Of a stretch of DNA of 64,000 nucleotides, positions 60,906-64,000 are shown in pieces (the first letter of the stretch is position 1; each line of letters opens with the position of its first letter). Location: the NCBI GenBank assembly GCA_000509225.1, contig BAOK01000002.1:252496-316495 (forward strand). The letters are read 5' to 3'. A program made the translations under genes and the position numbers. The notes beneath the pieces were generated by a model. That model saw only the letters and a list, made by a program, of their open reading frames with translations. It had not been told where the DNA came from and did no database searches. The DNA comes from Parvibaculaceae bacterium Mf 1.05b.01. GTDB taxonomy: Bacteria; Pseudomonadota; Alphaproteobacteria; Parvibaculales; Parvibaculaceae.

Positions 60906-62120
60906 ATGACAGATAAAGACGGTTCCTCTTCCAGCACAACCGGTGGCCGCACATCGACGCGGGCTGCACCACAGGAGGAGGGGAGCGCTGGAGATAAATC
61001 CTCAGATGCGCCCAAGACCATTGATGCCACTGCAGTAGATGTGACGGGGAAGAACCGATCTGTTGCGCTTGGGGCGGGGCTTGCCGGCGGGTTGATTGGT
61101 GCGGCGGTTGTCGGCTTCGGTATCCTCTATGTGATGCCTCAAACCGGCGGTGCTGATGACGGTCAAATTGCAGCCGTGGATACACGGGTGAGTGAACTGG
61201 GCGACTTGTTCCAGACGCGGACCGATGGGCTCTTTACCCGGCTTTCAAATCTTGAAGACATTACGGAAAAACATTCAAACCAGATTGGTGCGGCCCCAAT
61301 TGCCGAGCGGTTGCAGGCGCTTGAGGGTCTCGCTGCTCAGATGCAGGATGATGCGGCCAAGTTTGAAGATCAGCTGGCTGCAGTGGACGCGGAGCGGCTG
61401 ACATCAGAGCTCGCTCTTCTGGCAGATACATTGCGAACGGTCTCTGAAGATGTGCGTGCCCTGAAAGAAGCGCAGCTGCCTGCCGACATTCCAGAGCGGG
61501 TCGGTCAGATTGCCCAAGGGGTGAATGCCGCGGCTGAGCAGATCAATGTCCTCACGCTGCAGGTTGCCGCCTTAGAGGAAGAGGTGTCACGTCCTGACCC
61601 GACGGCGGAGGCAGCGTTGGGGATTGCGTTAGCGAACCTTACCCGTGCGATTGATGCAGGAACGGCCTTTGACGTTGAGCTTGGTGCGATTGCAGCACTT
61701 GCTCCTGATGACCCAGCGGTTGCAGCCCTTGCAGACGTGGCGCCAAACGGCGTTCGGTCATTTGCTTCTCTTACCCAAGAGTTTTCGGGTCTTGTTGATC
61801 CGCTTCTGACGGCGGAACGTCGCGCGGGCCGAGAAACATTCTATGAACGTATTGTTGGCAGTGCGCTTTCGATTATCACCGTGCGCCGTGTTGGCGATGT
61901 GGAGGGGGACACGGTTGAAGCGATTGTTGCCCGCATTGAAACGCGGTTGGCGCAGGAGGATTTGTCCGGTGCGCTGAGCGAAGCGAAACTTCTAACCGGG
62001 CCTGCAGCTGACGTGGCGGCGGCATGGGTTGCAGATGTTGACACCCGGCAGCGCACCGACCTCCTTGTCCGCGACTTGTCGGCTCGTGTCTTGGCGCATG
62101 TCGCCGCAGGCGAGGAGTAA
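60906..62120 (+). CDS. Mitofilin/Mic60-like inner-membrane protein
   Basis: A 404-residue protein: a Ser/Thr/Gly-rich N-terminus, a membrane helix at about 53-76 (ALGAGLAGGLIGAAVVGFGI), a coiled-coil middle rich in Glu/Leu/Ala, and a C-terminal part (ERIVGSALSIITVRRVGDVEGDTVEA) like the alphaproteobacterial homologues of mitochondrial Mic60. In this group it shapes intracytoplasmic membranes or contacts. Neighbours hemD and the hemY-like gene match the common arrangement. Confidence 0.88.
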   Translation: MTDKDGSSSSTTGGRTSTRAAPQEEGSAGDKSSDAPKTIDATAVDVTGKNRSVALGAGLAGGLIGAAVVGFGILYVMPQTGGADDGQIAAVDTRVSELGDLFQTRTDGLFTRLSNLEDITEKHSNQIGAAPIAERLQALEGLAAQMQDDAAKFEDQLAAVDAERLTSELALLADTLRTVSEDVRALKEAQLPADIPERVGQIAQGVNAAAEQINVLTLQVAALEEEVSRPDPTAEAALGIALANLTRAIDAGTAFDVELGAIAALAPDDPAVAALADVAPNGVRSFASLTQEFSGLVDPLLTAERRAGRETFYERIVGSALSIITVRRVGDVEGDTVEAIVARIETRLAQEDLSGALSEAKLLTGPAADVAAAWVADVDTRQRTDLLVRDLSARVLAHVAAGEE

Positions 62121-62126
62121 GCCCCC

Positions 62127-63671
62127 ATGTGGCGTGTCCTCGTTCCATTCTCGATCATTGCCGTTTTGTGTGCTGCCGCTGTCTGGCTGGCGGATCATCC
62201 TGGTGTCGTAACGGTCACGTGGCAAGGTTATGAAATCCGCACCAGTTTTGTGATGGGTCTGCTTGTCATTTCCTTGTCGACGATCATTGGCGTGCTTGGC
62301 TATCGTTTGTTTGCGACGTTTATGAAAAGCCCTGCGGGCTTCACCTCCTTCCTTGCGACGCGAAAACGCAAGAAGGGATATGACGCACTTTCCAAAGGCA
62401 TGGTTGCAATTGCGGCGGGTGACAGCCGCGAGGCGGACCATTATGCAGGGCAGGCGCACAAGCTGCTCGATGAACCCGCGATGACTCTCCTGCTTGCAGC
62501 CCAGGCGGCGCAGATGAAAGGCGACAGTGCAGGCGCCACCCGTTTTTTTGAAGAGATGCGGGGACATTCAGAAACAGAATTTCTGGGTCTGCGCGGTCTT
62601 TATGTTCAGGCTGGGCGCGTCGGCAACAAAGTGGCGGAACGAACCTATGCGGAAAAAGCCTTCGCGCTCCGTCCTCATACACCCTGGGCGGCAGAGGCGG
62701 CATTCACTGCACAGGTAGCTGCAGGCGAGTTTGACATTGCGGCGACAACGCTGGACAGAATATTGCAGGTGAAACTTCTCACGCGTGATGTGGCGAGGCG
62801 CCGGCGCGCCGTCCTCCTGACGGCTCAAGCGATGAGCCTTGCCGATGGTGCGGCGAGCGACAAAGCGCTTCAGCTTGCGAGCGACGCAGTGGAAATGGAG
62901 CCGACTTTTGCGCCGCCGGTTGCGCTTGCTGCGCGTCTTCTGGGTGAGGCCGGGCAGACACGCAAAGCCGGGCGTCTCGTTGAGCGGGCCTGGGCAACAC
63001 ATCCCCATCCGGATCTGGCAGACGTCTACCTGACACTGGTTGAGGACGAAAAACCTTTTGACCGGTTGCGCCGGGTCAAGGGGCTGGCGGCACGGAACCC
63101 GCAAGCGGGGGAAAGTCAGATGGTGTTGGCGCGTGCCGCTCTTGCTGCGCGAGATTTTGAAACGGCCCGAGAGGCGCTGGAACCTCTTCTGGTGGGCGAT
63201 CCCACTCAACGTGTGTGCGAGCTGATGGGCGCGCTGGAGGGAGCAGAAGATCATGCCGCGGCGGCTCAGGTCTGGCTCACCCGTGCCATTCATGCTCCTG
63301 CCGATGCCTGTTGGGTGGCTGAAGGCTATCAGTCTCATATCTGGGTTCCAGTGGTGCCTGAAACAGGCGCGTTCGATGTGCTCAACTGGCAGGTGCCTGC
63401 CAAACGGGACGGGGCGCGGGCGGCCCTGGTGCCCCCGGCCCCGACCATGTCGGAACCGCATGGGGATGAAGACCGGCAACAAATCCTGTCTGATCAGGCT
63501 AAGGGGGAAGAAGAAACCTCTGCCGAGGCGCCGAGAAATGCCCCTGAAGTGGACGAGACAGAACCCCGTGATAGGCTTCCAGAGCATGTGGTAATCGCGC
63601 CAGATGATCCGGGGCCGGAAGGTTCGGGGATTGAGGAAAATGGCGCAAAAGGGGAGTCGGCAAAATGGTAG
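62127..63671 (+). CDS. HemY-like protein with TPR repeats
   Basis: A 514-residue protein. The HemY N-terminal domain has two membrane helices (VLVPFSIIAVLCAAAVWLA and FVMGLLVISLSTIIGVLGY), then MVAIAAGDSREADHYAGQA and TPR-like repeats to about residue 420. The C-terminal 90 residues are Glu/Pro-rich and low in complexity. The family lies beside haem genes but is not the protoporphyrinogen oxidase of the same name. Gap of 6 bp from mic60; overlaps the next gene by 7 bp. Confidence 0.9.
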   Translation: MWRVLVPFSIIAVLCAAAVWLADHPGVVTVTWQGYEIRTSFVMGLLVISLSTIIGVLGYRLFATFMKSPAGFTSFLATRKRKKGYDALSKGMVAIAAGDSREADHYAGQAHKLLDEPAMTLLLAAQAAQMKGDSAGATRFFEEMRGHSETEFLGLRGLYVQAGRVGNKVAERTYAEKAFALRPHTPWAAEAAFTAQVAAGEFDIAATTLDRILQVKLLTRDVARRRRAVLLTAQAMSLADGAASDKALQLASDAVEMEPTFAPPVALAARLLGEAGQTRKAGRLVERAWATHPHPDLADVYLTLVEDEKPFDRLRRVKGLAARNPQAGESQMVLARAALAARDFETAREALEPLLVGDPTQRVCELMGALEGAEDHAAAAQVWLTRAIHAPADACWVAEGYQSHIWVPVVPETGAFDVLNWQVPAKRDGARAALVPPAPTMSEPHGDEDRQQILSDQAKGEEETSAEAPRNAPEVDETEPRDRLPEHVVIAPDDPGPEGSGIEENGAKGESAKW

Positions 63672-64000
63672 GCAAAATTCTGGGCGGACTTGTCGCGCTT
63701 GTGGTGGTGGCGTTTGTTGCGCTGTTCGCGATGTGGGGCGCGCTTGATAAATCCACCGAAGAGTTGCTGCCGAAATATGCGAACGAGGCGTCGACATTTT
63801 TGACGCTTCCCTCTGGCGCCACGGTCCACTATCGCGATGAAGGCAACAAAGACGGTCCTGTGCTTCTTCTGGTGCACGGGTCCAACGCCTCCCTTCATAC
63901 GTGGGAGCCCTGGGTCAAACTTCTTGGCGACGACTACCGGGTGATCACACTCGATCTGCCGGGCCATGGGCTGACGGGAACGCATGAGAGTGATGATTAT
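63665..64000 (+). CDS. Alpha/beta hydrolase, truncated by the window edge
   Basis: The first 112 residues of a hydrolase. An N-terminal hydrophobic segment (LGGLVALVVVAFVALFAMW) is a signal anchor or signal peptide, followed by LLLVHGSNASLHTWEPW (oxyanion region) and VITLDLPGHGLTG. The nucleophile elbow lies beyond the edge. It overlaps the hemY-like stop by 7 bp, so it is coupled to the haem operon, though its role is unknown. Confidence 0.88.
   Translation, partial: MVGKILGGLVALVVVAFVALFAMWGALDKSTEELLPKYANEASTFLTLPSGATVHYRDEGNKDGPVLLLVHGSNASLHTWEPWVKLLGDDYRVITLDLPGHGLTGTHESDDY

Noticed and set aside
62568-63797. 409-residue open frame on the minus strand opposite the hemY-like gene
   Set aside because: It is antisense to a clear HemY/TPR protein, has no recognisable domain, and lies in GC-rich sequence where shadow frames are expected.

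Overview
The window reads as chromosomal DNA of an alphaproteobacterium, most likely a Rhizobiales/Parvibaculales-type, free-living and probably aquatic heterotroph. Evidence: the hemC-hemD-mic60 (mitofilin)-hemY block divergent from tsaD, the rsmB-rpe-heparinase-purH run, SdhAF4, an ECF41 sigma factor with its AhpD-like partner, and a palindromic intergenic element of a kind I recall from Rhizobiales. I found no rRNA, tRNA, IS element, prophage or CRISPR array. Taxon assignment is inference from gene order.

Layout. 1-2908: MarR and TetR regulators, three small membrane proteins or enzymes, and an HD-domain hydrolase. 3049-4917: an inverse-autotransporter-like surface protein. 4948-9606: a catabolic cassette of TetR, SDR, Rieske oxygenase, cupin dioxygenase-like protein, SDR and a small membrane protein. 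9618-11457: an Asp-nucleophile alpha/beta hydrolase fused to half a VOC domain, divergent from a TetR gene with a clear operator between them. 11686-14328: DUF427, egtB and egtD (ergothioneine). 14422-16479: DUF1330, a questin-oxidase-like enzyme and a membrane protein. 16469-23549: a large classical autotransporter, a TIGR03032-type protein, two tandem hydrolases and a TauE/SafE exporter. 23665-28128: LysR, then a three-gene minus-strand operon (JmjC-like cupin, flippase, FemAB/CelD-like acyltransferase).

28129-36140: a candidate sigma-54 promoter driving a polytopic membrane protein; the ECF41 operon; LysR with a D-2-hydroxyacid dehydrogenase; two tandem UMF1-type MFS transporters. 36145-42387 is housekeeping: Nudix, purH, heparinase-like protein, rpe, rsmB. 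42614-57117 mixes signalling (two c-di-GMP proteins and a PAS protein) with metabolism and maintenance (htpX, SdhAF4, nuclease, acs, CoA-transferase, two GNATs, creatininase-like, plsY, Rieske, EVE, YciI, gpsA) and a TetR regulator. 57900-64000: tsaD, hemC, hemD, mic60, hemY-like and a truncated hydrolase at the edge.

The most unusual locus is 57118-57880, inserted between gpsA and tsaD. It contains a GC-rich leader that can fold into a compact three-way junction hiding a Shine-Dalgarno sequence, two single-pass membrane microproteins (about 42-48 and 37 residues), a copy of the palindromic repeat also found at 14325-14425, and a strong intrinsic terminator. Other notable items are the hydrolase/half-VOC fusion, the sigma-54 promoter with an upstream dyad, the AhpD-like protein lacking its usual histidine, and seven convergent gene pairs that overlap at their stop codons.
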